A stretch of DNA of 64,000 bases from Neorhizobium galegae bv. officinalis (GTDB lineage: Bacteria; Pseudomonadota; Alphaproteobacteria; Rhizobiales; Rhizobiaceae): assembly GCA_000985875.1 (NCBI GenBank), contig CCRI01000012.1, positions 1 to 64,000 of the forward strand, read 5' to 3'. A model generated the notes under the pieces. The model was not told where the DNA came from. It saw only the letters and a list, made by a program, of their open reading frames with translations, and searched no databases. This document shows positions 49,821 through 58,446 of the stretch, piece after piece. Made by a program: the position numbers and the translations under genes. Within the stretch, counting starts at the first letter, position 1. Every line of letters starts with the position of its first letter.

Positions 49821-51629
49821 TCATTTTGTCTCGCCGAAACTTGCGAAAACCAGACCGCCCTCGTTTTCCTTGGCTTCCGCCTTGACGGCGGCGATCTCCG
49901 AACCGATGCGGCCGACATCGTCGAGCAGCAGGCCCTGCGGCAGTTCGAGCACGCCGATCGAGCAGCGCAGCAGCGGGAAATCCCGCTCGGCGCCGGAACG
50001 GTCGTGGCCGCGGATCTTGCCGGCGGCGCGTTCTTCCGGAGAATAGAGTTCGACGACATCGTCATGGAAATCGGAGAGCAGGCGTTCGAGGATTTCGTTC
50101 AGCTCGTCGCGGGTCCAGCCGCGCACGCCAATGAAGAAATCGTCGCCGCCGACATGGCCGAGGAAATCGCCGTCGGAGAAGAAATAACGCTTCACCAGAG
50201 CTGCGAACAGCGAGATCGCATGGTCGCCCATCTGGAAGCCGTAATGATCGTTGAACGGCTTGAAGTTGTCGAAGTCGCAATAGCAGAAGAAGCGGGTCTC
50301 GTCGTCGTCGCGGCCCGTCTCCTGCATGAAGTCGCGGATGGCGCGGTTGCCCGGCAGGCCGGTCAGCGGGTTCTGGTCCTGGGCGATCTTCAGCTGCTTT
50401 TCGTTGACGACCTTGATCAGCGAGGCGGCGGAGACGACGCCCGCATACCGCATGTTTTCCGTCAGGATGACGCAGGCGCTGTTTTCCATATTGGCAAACA
50501 GCGTCATCAGTTCTTCGGCTTCAGCATCCAGCCCGACGATCGGGGCTCGGTCGACGAAATGCGAGATCGAGCGTTCATAGACCTTGTTCTTCAGGAGATC
50601 GCGGCCGAAGGGCTGATAGATATATTCCTTGAGGTGATATTCGTTGATGACGCCGCGCGGCTCGCCGTTCGCATTCAGCACCGGGAAAAAAGCCTGGCGC
50701 GGATTGCGGCGGAACAGGTCAAAGACGCTGTCGATGCTCTGGTTCTCGTAGACGGTCGGCAGGTGTTCGATCTGCTTGCGGATGAGGATTTCGTCGAGCG
50801 ACTGGCTGGAGCGCCGGGTACGGCCGATATCGGCGAGATAGGGGAAGGACGGCTGCAGTTCGGACACGAATGTCGTCGGCCGGGCTATGAACCAGCCCTG
50901 GACGAGATCGACGCCGTATTCACGGCAGGCAAGGAATTCCGCTTCCGTCTCGATGCCTTCCGCGATGACGCGGATGCCGAGCACGTGGGCGATGTTGACG
51001 ATGTTCTTGACGAGGTGGCGCTTGCGCGGGTTCCCGTCGATGCCGGCGACGAAATGGCGGTCGATCTTCAGGTAGTCGACCGGATAGTCGCAGAGCAGCT
51101 TCATTTCGCCATGGCCGACGCCGAAATCGTCGATCGCGAGCTTGAAGCCCTCCTTCCGCATCTGGGTGACCAGATCTGCGAATTCCGGCACGCTGGTATT
51201 GTCGAAACGCTCGGAGAACTCGAAGCAGACGGAAGACGGAGCGATATTCGCCGTGCGCAGATGCTGCACGACCTTTTCAAGGAAATGTTTGCCGTGGCGG
51301 ATCAGCCGGACGTCGAGATTGAGGAACAGGGTCTGGGAGGAGAAATCCGGCAGGCTGGCGAATTTCGCCAGCGCCCGGGTTGCCATCACCTGTTCGAGTG
51401 CCAGAAGCTGGTCGGTCTCCTGGGCCTCATCGAGCAGTTCGAGCGGTGAAGAGAAACCGATCCGCTCCTGGCCGCGCAACAGCGATTCATAACCGAAGAC
51501 GGAACCGGTGCCGACCTCGACGATCGGCTGGAAGGCATTTTCCAGGACCAGTTTGGCCAGAGTAACAAGCTGATCGCTCGCATACCGGCGGAAAACGCCC
51601 GGTTCCAAGATGGCCGCAGACGACATCAC
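49821..51629 (-). CDS. EAL-CBS-GGDEF cyclic-di-GMP protein
   Basis: A 602-residue protein with an N-terminal EAL domain, two central CBS-like modules and a C-terminal GGDEF domain, the reverse of the usual GGDEF-EAL order. EAL residues are present: YESLLRG for the EAL motif, NLDVR, FEFSE, AIDDFG, YLKID, AEGIE and VQGWF. The GGDEF loop is HVGGDDFFIG; no RxxD I-site precedes it. Either or both activities are plausible. No membrane segment is seen. Ser in place of Ala in the EAL motif is tolerated. Confidence 0.9.
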   Translation of the reverse strand: MMSSAAILEPGVFRRYASDQLVTLAKLVLENAFQPIVEVGTGSVFGYESLLRGQERIGFSSPLELLDEAQETDQLLALEQVMATRALAKFASLPDFSSQTLFLNLDVRLIRHGKHFLEKVVQHLRTANIAPSSVCFEFSERFDNTSVPEFADLVTQMRKEGFKLAIDDFGVGHGEMKLLCDYPVDYLKIDRHFVAGIDGNPRKRHLVKNIVNIAHVLGIRVIAEGIETEAEFLACREYGVDLVQGWFIARPTTFVSELQPSFPYLADIGRTRRSSQSLDEILIRKQIEHLPTVYENQSIDSVFDLFRRNPRQAFFPVLNANGEPRGVINEYHLKEYIYQPFGRDLLKNKVYERSISHFVDRAPIVGLDAEAEELMTLFANMENSACVILTENMRYAGVVSAASLIKVVNEKQLKIAQDQNPLTGLPGNRAIRDFMQETGRDDDETRFFCYCDFDNFKPFNDHYGFQMGDHAISLFAALVKRYFFSDGDFLGHVGGDDFFIGVRGWTRDELNEILERLLSDFHDDVVELYSPEERAAGKIRGHDRSGAERDFPLLRCSIGVLELPQGLLLDDVGRIGSEIAAVKAEAKENEGGLVFASFGETK

Positions 51630-51799
51630 TCATTACTCCACTGCGCAATGGCCTAAAACATGCCTCAACACGAATGTCAGGTTCCCAGCAATTGGTCAAA
51701 AATACCTTTCCCGAACATGAAGGTTGGATGAAAGTTTTATGACGATAAAAGTCATTTTTATACAAGATTTTAGAGACTTAGAGGCAACCTTTGCTTGCC

Positions 51800-52348
51800 T
51801 CAGGGCTTGGCCGCAAGCGCTACCGCGACCAGGGCCCAGCCCTGCATCGTCAGGTCGATCGCGAGGAACAGGCCGAGGATCCAGAGGCTGTTAACAGGCC
51901 AGCCGAGCGCGATGACGAGGCCCGCAAGCGCGGTGATGGCGCCACCGAAAATCACCCAACCGGATCCGCGCATCGGCCGCATCCTAAAGCCGACCCAGAG
52001 GCGGAAAATGCCGGCGACGATCAGTGCCACCGCCATGAAGAAGGTGACGATGACGGCCGTCAGCGCCGGGTTCCAGAAGGCGAGCAGGCCCGCGATCGTA
52101 TAGAGGATACCGCTCGCCGCCCAGAACAGGATATGGTCCCAGCCCTTCACCTGGAAGGCATGGACAAGATAGGCGACGCCACCGGTCAGCATCATCATGC
52201 CGATGTAAAACACCGACGCGACCGTCGCCACGAAGAGATTGGCGAGCGCGAGAACCCCGAAGAGCAACAGCAGGATGCCGAGAGCAAGAAACCAGCCCCA
52301 CTTGTCGCGGACCGTCGATACCGACGGCGTATCCAGACCGAACGTCAT
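51800..52348 (-). CDS. HdeD/DUF308 membrane protein
   Basis: A 182-residue inner-membrane protein with six hydrophobic segments, resembling HdeD/DUF308: LGILLLLFGVLALANLFVAT, FYIGMMMLTGGVAYLVHAF, LYTIAGLLAFWNPALTAVIV and similar helices with conserved Asn/Pro. HdeD contributes to acid resistance in enteric bacteria; the rhizobial role is unknown. The ATG at 52348 starts after a long untranslated region that includes a FixK/FNR-like box. Confidence 0.85.
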   Translation of the reverse strand: MTFGLDTPSVSTVRDKWGWFLALGILLLLFGVLALANLFVATVASVFYIGMMMLTGGVAYLVHAFQVKGWDHILFWAASGILYTIAGLLAFWNPALTAVIVTFFMAVALIVAGIFRLWVGFRMRPMRGSGWVIFGGAITALAGLVIALGWPVNSLWILGLFLAIDLTMQGWALVAVALAAKP

Positions 52349-52408
52349 GGCCAACCCCTTTTTTGCCGAAACCTCACCCGAACCTAATGTAAAGGATGTG
52401 GAGCAGGC

Positions 52409-52422
52409 TTGATCCGGGTCAA
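52409..52422. promoter_or_regulatory. FixK/FNR-type box upstream of the HdeD-like gene
   Basis: TTGATCCGGGTCAA matches the FixK/FnrN consensus TTGAY-N4-RTCAA and lies 61 bases before the HdeD-like start codon. A -41.5 centre would place transcription start near 52374, giving a short leader. Single-site matches can be chance. Confidence 0.5.
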
Positions 52423-52623
52423 CGGCGCGCTTTTGGAACAGGAAGGTTCGCAATCGCTTCTTGATTGCCAAGACGATCGAAAATAACTCAAATCACTGAA
52501 GGAATCTAAGGCAAATCGAGATGGTCACAGCCGAGCGACGACGCACGACGCCCCACTTCCTCAAAAGCGGTGCGATTGCAGGTAGTGAGGTATCGTGGCC
52601 CATCCGCAGCAGCACACGCGGGT

Positions 52624-52652
52624 GGATCCTCGGGTCAAGCCCGAGGATGACG
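52624..52652. repeat. 29-base palindromic repeat
   Basis: A copy of the 29-base unit seen at 45924 and 46008, in one orientation. With the inverted copy at 52739-52767 it encloses 86 bases upstream of betC. Confidence 0.85.
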
Positions 52653-52738
52653 GCGGAGAGGGAGGTGCGACGGATGACAGGAGAGGCCTCCCGGCAGCCG
52701 GCAACCTCATCTGTTGCGCCAACCGATCCCACGCGCTC

Positions 52739-52767
52739 CGTCATCCTCGGGCTTGACCCGAGGATCC
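52739..52767. repeat. 29-base palindromic repeat, inverted copy
   Basis: Inverse of the copy at 52624. It ends 78 bases upstream of the betC start, so it lies within the betC leader or promoter region. Confidence 0.85.
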
Positions 52768-52845
52768 ATCTGCCTGGCCTCCGGGCATTGCCTGCCGCGC
52801 GCGAAAGTGCCGGCTCCCCACGCCATCCCGACAATTGAGGACGCC

Positions 52846-54369
52846 ATGACCAAGCCCAATATCCTCATCGTCATGGTCGACCAGCTGAACGGGACGCTGT
52901 TTCCGGATGGGCCGGCGGAATGGCTGCATGCCCCGAACCTCAAGGCGCTTGCCGCACGCAGCGCCCGGTTTGCCAACAACTACACGTCCTCGCCCCTCTG
53001 CGCGCCGGCGCGTGCCTCGTTCATGGCCGGGCAGTTGCCGAGCCGGACGCGGGTCTATGACAATGCCGCCGAATATGTTTCGTCGATCCCCACCTTCGCG
53101 CATCACCTGCGCCGCGCCGGTTATTACACGGCACTTTCGGGAAAGATGCATTTCGTCGGGCCGGACCAGCTGCACGGGTTCGAGGACCGGCTGACGACCG
53201 ATATCTATCCGGCCGATTTCGGCTGGACGCCGGATTACCGCAAGCCGGGCGAACGCATCGACTGGTGGTATCACAATCTCGGTTCGGTGACCGGCGCGGG
53301 AGTGGCCGAAATCACCAACCAGATGGAATATGACGACGAGGTCGCCTTCCTCGCCAACCAGAAACTCTATCACCTTGCCCGCGAGCGGGACGATGCCGAT
53401 CGGCGGCCCTGGGCGCTGACCGTCTCCTTCACCCATCCGCACGACCCCTATGTGGCCCGGAAGAAGTTCTGGGATCTCTATGAGGATTGCGAGCACCTGC
53501 TGCCGGAAGTCGGGCCGATCCCGCTCGAAGACCAGGATCCGCACTCGAAGCGGATCATCTTTTCCTGCGACTACAAGAATTTCGACGTGACGGAAGACAA
53601 TGTCCGCCGCTCGCGAAGAGCCTATTTCGCCAACATCTCCTATATCGACGAGAAGGTCGGTGAGCTGGTCGACACGCTGACGCGGACTCGGATGCTGGAC
53701 GACACGCTGATCCTGTTCTGCTCCGACCATGGCGACATGCTGGGCGAGCGCGGGCTGTGGTTCAAGATGAACTTCTTCGAGGGCTCGGCGCGCGTGCCGC
53801 TGATGATCGCAGGTCCTGGCGTGCCCGCTGGTCTGCATCTGGCGCCGGTTTCCAACCTCGACGTGACGCCGACGCTCTGCGATCTGGCCGGCATTTCGAT
53901 GGACGAGATCAAGCCTTGGACGGACGGCGAAAGCCTGAAGCCGATGATGGAGGGGACTGCCCGCACGAGCCCGGTGCTGATGGAATATGCGGCCGAAGGT
54001 TCCCATGCGCCGCTCGTCGCCATCCGCGAGGGCAAGTGGAAATATATCCATTGTTTGCTCGATCCGGACCAGTTGTTCGATCTGGAAAGTGACCCCCAGG
54101 AGCTCGACAACCTCGCCAGCAATCCGGACTTTGCCGAGGTGGTCGCTCTCTTCCGGCGCCAGCGTGAGGAGCGCTGGGACATGGGCGCCTTCGACGCGGC
54201 GGTGCGTGAAAGCCAGGCGCGGCGCTGGGTGGTCTACGAGGCGCTACGCAACGGCGCCTATTACCCCTGGGACCACCAGCCCTTGCAGAAAGCATCCGAG
54301 CGCTACATGCGCAACCACATGAACCTCGACAATCTCGAGGAGTCCAAACGCTATCCGCGCGGAGAATGA
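52846..54369 (+). CDS. betC: Choline-sulfatase
   Basis: A 507-residue sulfatase. The catalytic cysteine, converted to formylglycine, is in the CxPxR motif SSPLCAPARASF at about residue 52; metal and sulfate contacts include LIVMVDQLN near the N-terminus and CSDHGDMLGERG later. It hydrolyses choline-O-sulfate to choline and sulfate, feeding the glycine betaine pathway. GAGGACGCC precedes the ATG. It is first of the betCBA series; betI, the usual regulator upstream, is not adjacent here. Confidence 0.94.
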   Translation: MTKPNILIVMVDQLNGTLFPDGPAEWLHAPNLKALAARSARFANNYTSSPLCAPARASFMAGQLPSRTRVYDNAAEYVSSIPTFAHHLRRAGYYTALSGKMHFVGPDQLHGFEDRLTTDIYPADFGWTPDYRKPGERIDWWYHNLGSVTGAGVAEITNQMEYDDEVAFLANQKLYHLARERDDADRRPWALTVSFTHPHDPYVARKKFWDLYEDCEHLLPEVGPIPLEDQDPHSKRIIFSCDYKNFDVTEDNVRRSRRAYFANISYIDEKVGELVDTLTRTRMLDDTLILFCSDHGDMLGERGLWFKMNFFEGSARVPLMIAGPGVPAGLHLAPVSNLDVTPTLCDLAGISMDEIKPWTDGESLKPMMEGTARTSPVLMEYAAEGSHAPLVAIREGKWKYIHCLLDPDQLFDLESDPQELDNLASNPDFAEVVALFRRQREERWDMGAFDAAVRESQARRWVVYEALRNGAYYPWDHQPLQKASERYMRNHMNLDNLEESKRYPRGE

Positions 54370-54370
54370 G

Positions 54371-55834
54371 ATGAAAGCCCAGCCGATCGCCAGCCATTTC
54401 ATCGACGGCGAATATGTCGAGGATACCGACGGCACCGTCATCGAAAGCCTCTATCCGGCGACCGGAGAGGTGATCGCACGCCTGCATGCGGCGACGCCCG
54501 CGATCGTCGAGAGGGCGATTGCAGCCGCCAAACGCGCCCAACCGGCTTGGGCGGCCATGAGCCCGACCGCCCGCGGCCGCATCCTCAAGCGCGCCGCCGA
54601 CATCATGCGGGAGCGCAACCGGGAGCTTTCCGAATTGGAGACGCTGGATACGGGCAAGCCGATCCAGGAAACCATCGTCGCCGACCCGACTTCGGGCGCA
54701 GACAGCTTCGAATTTTTCGGGGGTATCGCAGCGGCAGGACTCAACGGAAGCTACATCCCGCTGGGGCAGGACTTTGCCTATACGAAACGGGTGCCTCTCG
54801 GCGTCTGCGTCGGCATCGGCGCCTGGAACTATCCGCAGCAGATCGCCTGCTGGAAGGGCGCGCCGGCGCTGATCTGCGGCAATGCCATGGTGTTCAAGCC
54901 GTCCGAAAACACGCCGCTCGGGGCGCTGAAGATCGCCGAGATCCTGATCGAAGCGGGCCTGCCGAAGGGGCTCTACAACGTCATCCAGGGCGACCGGACG
55001 ACCGGACCGCTCTTGGTCAACCATCCGGATGTCGCCAAGGTATCGCTGACCGGCTCGGTGCCGACCGGCCGCAAAGTGGCGGCGGCCGCAGCCGGAAGCC
55101 TCAAGCACGTCACGATGGAGCTCGGGGGCAAATCGCCGCTGATCGTCTTCGACGATGCCGATATCGACAGCGCCATCGGCGGGGCGATGCTCGGCAATTT
55201 CTATTCGACCGGCCAGGTCTGCTCCAACGGCACCCGCGTGTTCGTGGCACGCGGTATCAAGGAAACGTTCCTGTCGCGCCTCAAGGCACGCACCGAAAAC
55301 ATGGTGATCGGCGATCCGATGGACGAGGCGACCCAGATCGGACCGATGGTCTCGTTCGATCAGCGCCAGAAGGTGATGAGCTATATCGACAAGGGCAAGG
55401 CCGAGGGCGCCACGCTCGTCACCGGCGGCGGCATTCCCAACCACGTCACCGGCGAAGGTTACTATGTGCAGCCGACCGTCTTCGCCGACGTCACCGACGA
55501 GATGACGATCGCGCGGGAAGAGATATTCGGGCCTGTCATGTGCGTGCTCGATTTCGACGACGAGGCCGAGGTGATCGCCCGCGCCAACGGCACGGAATTC
55601 GGCCTGTCCGGCGGAGTTTTCACGTCCGATCTCACGCGTGCGCATCGGGTGGCGGATCAGCTCGAGGCCGGCACGCTGTGGATCAATACCTACAATCTCT
55701 GCCCGGTGGAAATCCCGTTCGGCGGCTCGAAACAATCCGGCTTCGGGCGGGAGAACTCGCTGGCCGCGCTGGAGCATTATTCCGAGCTGAAGACGGTTTA
55801 TGTGGGCATGGGCAAGGTCGAGGCGCCGTATTGA
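54371..55834 (+). CDS. betB: Betaine aldehyde dehydrogenase
   Basis: A 487-residue NAD-dependent aldehyde dehydrogenase. The nucleophilic Cys is in TGQVCSNGTRVF and the general-base Glu in TMELGGKSPL; the NAD fold includes GIGAWNYPQQIACWKGAPAL. It oxidises betaine aldehyde to glycine betaine. It starts one base after the betC stop, so the two are co-transcribed. The end is followed within eight bases by a convergent TA antitoxin. Confidence 0.95.
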   Translation: MKAQPIASHFIDGEYVEDTDGTVIESLYPATGEVIARLHAATPAIVERAIAAAKRAQPAWAAMSPTARGRILKRAADIMRERNRELSELETLDTGKPIQETIVADPTSGADSFEFFGGIAAAGLNGSYIPLGQDFAYTKRVPLGVCVGIGAWNYPQQIACWKGAPALICGNAMVFKPSENTPLGALKIAEILIEAGLPKGLYNVIQGDRTTGPLLVNHPDVAKVSLTGSVPTGRKVAAAAAGSLKHVTMELGGKSPLIVFDDADIDSAIGGAMLGNFYSTGQVCSNGTRVFVARGIKETFLSRLKARTENMVIGDPMDEATQIGPMVSFDQRQKVMSYIDKGKAEGATLVTGGGIPNHVTGEGYYVQPTVFADVTDEMTIAREEIFGPVMCVLDFDDEAEVIARANGTEFGLSGGVFTSDLTRAHRVADQLEAGTLWINTYNLCPVEIPFGGSKQSGFGRENSLAALEHYSELKTVYVGMGKVEAPY

Positions 55835-55842
55835 AGATGGCG

Positions 55843-56196
55843 TCAGTCAAGAACAAGGTCGTCGAGATCGACCCTAAGCGCAACCGCAATTCGCTTCAGA
55901 ACCTCTACGGAACCGGTCTTCTTACCGGTTTCGATCTCGGACATGTACGGCTGCGATATGCCGGCCGCGTCCGCAAGCTCGGAAACGGTCATCTTGCGGT
56001 AGTTGCGAAAGGTACGGATGCGGCTTTCGGTTTCAAGCAGTTCGTACACCAACTCAGCCGGCCAGGTTTCCTCTCCGGCGGCGATGCGCGCCATGATTTC
56101 GTTGGCCTTGATGGTGTCCATCATATCCTCGAAGTCGTCTTCGGGAACCAGGACATAAGACTTGCCGTCAATGACGGTCTTGTCAAAAACACCCAT
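55843..56196 (-). CDS. HTH antitoxin paired with a RelE-type toxin
   Basis: A 117-residue protein with a helix-turn-helix at the C-terminal half (KMTVSELADAAGISQPYMSEIETGKKTG followed by VEVLKRIAVALRVDLDDLV) and a toxin-facing N-terminal part (DGKSYVLVPEDDFEDMMDTI). It is the second gene after the toxin, the reversed order seen in HigBA-type pairs. The gene is antisense to and between betB and betA. Confidence 0.87.
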   Translation of the reverse strand: MGVFDKTVIDGKSYVLVPEDDFEDMMDTIKANEIMARIAAGEETWPAELVYELLETESRIRTFRNYRKMTVSELADAAGISQPYMSEIETGKKTGSVEVLKRIAVALRVDLDDLVLD

Positions 56197-56199
56197 TGT

Positions 56200-56445
56200 T
56201 CACTCCTTATAGATACCGCCTCTAGGCCCGACATCGATAACGACGACGAGGTTCGTCTCCTCGTCGATGATGATCCTGTCATTGCCGACGCGGATGCGAA
56301 CGAGCGCGCTGCCCTCCAGCCTTTTGAGATCGACCCTTTCACCACGGGCGAATGCATCGACCTTCGCCCTGATGGCAGCCTGGCGTTTGGGCTGCATCCG
56401 GCTCAGGCTTTTCAGTGCGACCTTAGAATAGAGTACAGCCTTCAT
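56200..56445 (-). CDS. RelE-type toxin (antisense between betB and betA)
   Basis: An 81-residue RelE/HigB-like toxin: KAVLYSKVALKSLSRMQPKRQAAIRAKVDAFARGERVDLKRLEGSALVRIRVGNDRIIIDEETNLVVVIDVGPRGGIY, with the typical basic core and last strand. I cite only its key pattern: basic helix 1, L-x-G-x-x-L and the final V-x-x-I-x-x-x-R-G. The ATG at 56445 follows GAAGGCTG-like sequence; the stop is 3 bases before the antitoxin start. Probably an mRNA-cleaving toxin. Confidence 0.85.
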   Translation of the reverse strand: MKAVLYSKVALKSLSRMQPKRQAAIRAKVDAFARGERVDLKRLEGSALVRIRVGNDRIIIDEETNLVVVIDVGPRGGIYKE

Positions 56446-56452
56446 TAGATCA

Positions 56453-56471
56453 ATATAGCTTACAGCTATAT
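56453..56471. promoter_or_regulatory. Inverted repeat in the TA/betA intergenic region
   Basis: atatagct-tac-agctatat has perfect 8-base arms and lies between the toxin start (56445) and the betA start (56494). It is well placed for the antitoxin to repress its own promoter, and any bound protein would also lie upstream of betA. Confidence 0.65.
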
Positions 56472-56493
56472 GACTATCAATCGAGAGTTGCAA

Positions 56494-58146
56494 ATGGCGC
56501 AGGCAGATTTCGTCATCATCGGTTCCGGCTCGGCGGGCTCCGCCATGGCCTATCGCCTGTCGGAGGACGGCAAAAATTCGGTGATCGTCATCGAGGCGGG
56601 GGGTACGGATTTCGGGCCGTTCATCCAGATGCCGGCGGCGCTCGCCTGGCCGATGAGCATGAAGCGCTACAACTGGGGTTACCTCTCGGAACCCGAGCCG
56701 AACCTCAATAACCGGCGCATCACAGCGCCGCGCGGGAAGGTCATCGGCGGGTCGTCGTCGATCAACGGGCTCGTCTATGTCCGAGGACACGCGGAAGACT
56801 ATAACCGTTGGGAGGAGCTCGGCGCGACCGGCTGGGCCTATGCGGACGTGCTCCCGTATTTCAAGCGGATGGAGCATAGCCATGGCGGCGAGGAAGGCTG
56901 GCGCGGCACGGACGGCCCGCTGCATGTAAAGCGTGGGCCGGTGACCAATCCGCTCTTCCACGCCTTCATCCAGGCGGGTTCCCAGGCCGGTTTCGAGATG
57001 ACGCAGGATTATAACGGTTCGAAGCAGGAAGGTTTCGGGCTGATGGAGCAGACGATCCATAACGGCCGCCGCTGGTCCGCCGCCAACGCCTATCTGCGGC
57101 CGGCGCTGAAGCGCAGGAATGTCGAACTGGTCTATGGATTGGCTCAGAAGATCGTCATCGAGAACGGCCGCGCCGTCGGCGTCGAGATTGTTCGCCGCGG
57201 CGTCACCGAGACGATCAAGGCCAACCGCGAGGTGATCGTTGCGGCCTCCTCCTTCAACTCGCCGAAATTGCTGATGTTGTCCGGTATCGGGCCGGCGGAG
57301 CATCTGAAGGAGATGGGCATCGAGGTGAAAGCCGACCGGCCGGGTGTCGGCGAAAACCTGCAGGACCATATGGAATTCTATTTCCAGCAGGTCTCGACCA
57401 AGCCGGTATCGCTCTATTCTTGGCTGCCGTGGTTCTGGCAGGGCGTGGTCGGCGCGCAATGGCTGCTCTCGAAGGGCGGGCTCGGTGCCTCCAACCAGTT
57501 CGAGGCCTGCGCCTTCCTGCGCTCGAGCGCAGGTCTCACGCAACCGGATATCCAATACCATTTCCTGCCGGTGGCGATTTCCTACGACGGACGCGCGGCG
57601 GCGAAAAGCCACGGATTCCAGGTGCATGTCGGCTACAACCTGTCCAAGTCGCGCGGTAACGTGACGCTGCGATCACCCGATCCGAAGGCCGATCCGGTGA
57701 TCCGGTTCAACTACATGAGCCATCCTGAAGACTGGGAGAAGTTCCGTCATTGCGTGCGGCTGACCCGGGAGATCTTTTCCCAGAAGGCGTTCGACCAGTA
57801 TCGCGGGCCGGAAATCCAGCCGGGCGAACAGGTCGAGACGGATGACCAGATCGATGCCTTCCTGCGCGAGCATCTGGAAAGCGCCTATCACCCCTGCGGC
57901 ACCTGTCGCATGGGCCGCGCGGACGATCCGCTCGCGGTGGTCGATCCGGAATGCCGGGTGATCGGCATCGAGGGCCTGCGCGTCGCCGACTCGTCGATCT
58001 TCCCGCATGTGACCTACGGCAACCTCAACGGCCCCTCGATCATGACCGGCGAAAAGGCGGCCGATCATATTCTCGGCAAGACGCCGCTGCCCCGCAGCAA
58101 TCAAGAGCCCTGGGTCAATCCGAGGGCGATGGTGAGTGACCGGTGA
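56494..58146 (+). CDS. betA: Choline dehydrogenase
   Basis: A 550-residue GMC-family flavoenzyme. FAD binding: FVIIGSGSAGSAMAYRL; the GMC signature is GGSSSINGLVYVRG; the catalytic His lies in SAYHPCGTCRMG. It oxidises choline to betaine aldehyde, the step before betB. The start at 56494 begins MAQADFVIIG as in rhizobial BetA; an upstream in-frame ATG at 56470 overlaps the inverted repeat. A convergent TA toxin gene ends directly after its stop. Confidence 0.94.
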   Translation: MAQADFVIIGSGSAGSAMAYRLSEDGKNSVIVIEAGGTDFGPFIQMPAALAWPMSMKRYNWGYLSEPEPNLNNRRITAPRGKVIGGSSSINGLVYVRGHAEDYNRWEELGATGWAYADVLPYFKRMEHSHGGEEGWRGTDGPLHVKRGPVTNPLFHAFIQAGSQAGFEMTQDYNGSKQEGFGLMEQTIHNGRRWSAANAYLRPALKRRNVELVYGLAQKIVIENGRAVGVEIVRRGVTETIKANREVIVAASSFNSPKLLMLSGIGPAEHLKEMGIEVKADRPGVGENLQDHMEFYFQQVSTKPVSLYSWLPWFWQGVVGAQWLLSKGGLGASNQFEACAFLRSSAGLTQPDIQYHFLPVAISYDGRAAAKSHGFQVHVGYNLSKSRGNVTLRSPDPKADPVIRFNYMSHPEDWEKFRHCVRLTREIFSQKAFDQYRGPEIQPGEQVETDDQIDAFLREHLESAYHPCGTCRMGRADDPLAVVDPECRVIGIEGLRVADSSIFPHVTYGNLNGPSIMTGEKAADHILGKTPLPRSNQEPWVNPRAMVSDR

Positions 58147-58446
58147 TCAGTGGTAATCGTCTTCGCGCTGATGGCGGACGGCGAGGATGGTAACCGTCTC
58201 GCTGTCCTCCACTTCGTACAGGAGAATATATCCGCTCGAACCGAACGGGACGAGTAGCTCTCGTGCAAAAGCATTTTCGGACACAGCCCTTCGCCCTGCG
58301 AAAGGAAAATCCTCAAGCACCTTCATCGCTTTTTGCATGGCATCGAAAACACGCTCGGCAAGCTGCAAATCAATCTCGGCCAGATTGCCGTAATATCTCT
58401 CGAAATCCTCATAAAATTCGCGAGTATATTGAAGACGATAGCTCAT
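58147..58446 (-). CDS. RelE/ParE-type toxin adjacent to betA
   Basis: A 99-residue RelE/ParE toxin: LQYTREFYEDFERYYGNL, then helices and FPFAGRRAVSENAF and RELLVPFGSSGYILLYEV, the final strands. Its stop codon abuts the betA stop with no gap, in opposite orientation. It overlaps the upstream antitoxin gene by four bases. The last residues HQREDDYH match the terminal arginine-rich motif of the ParE/RelE group. Confidence 0.87.
   Translation of the reverse strand: MSYRLQYTREFYEDFERYYGNLAEIDLQLAERVFDAMQKAMKVLEDFPFAGRRAVSENAFARELLVPFGSSGYILLYEVEDSETVTILAVRHQREDDYH

Noticed and set aside
53909..55777. 622-codon minus-strand frame antisense to betC and betB
   Set aside because: Both genes on the plus strand are unambiguous; the antisense frame has no recognisable domain.
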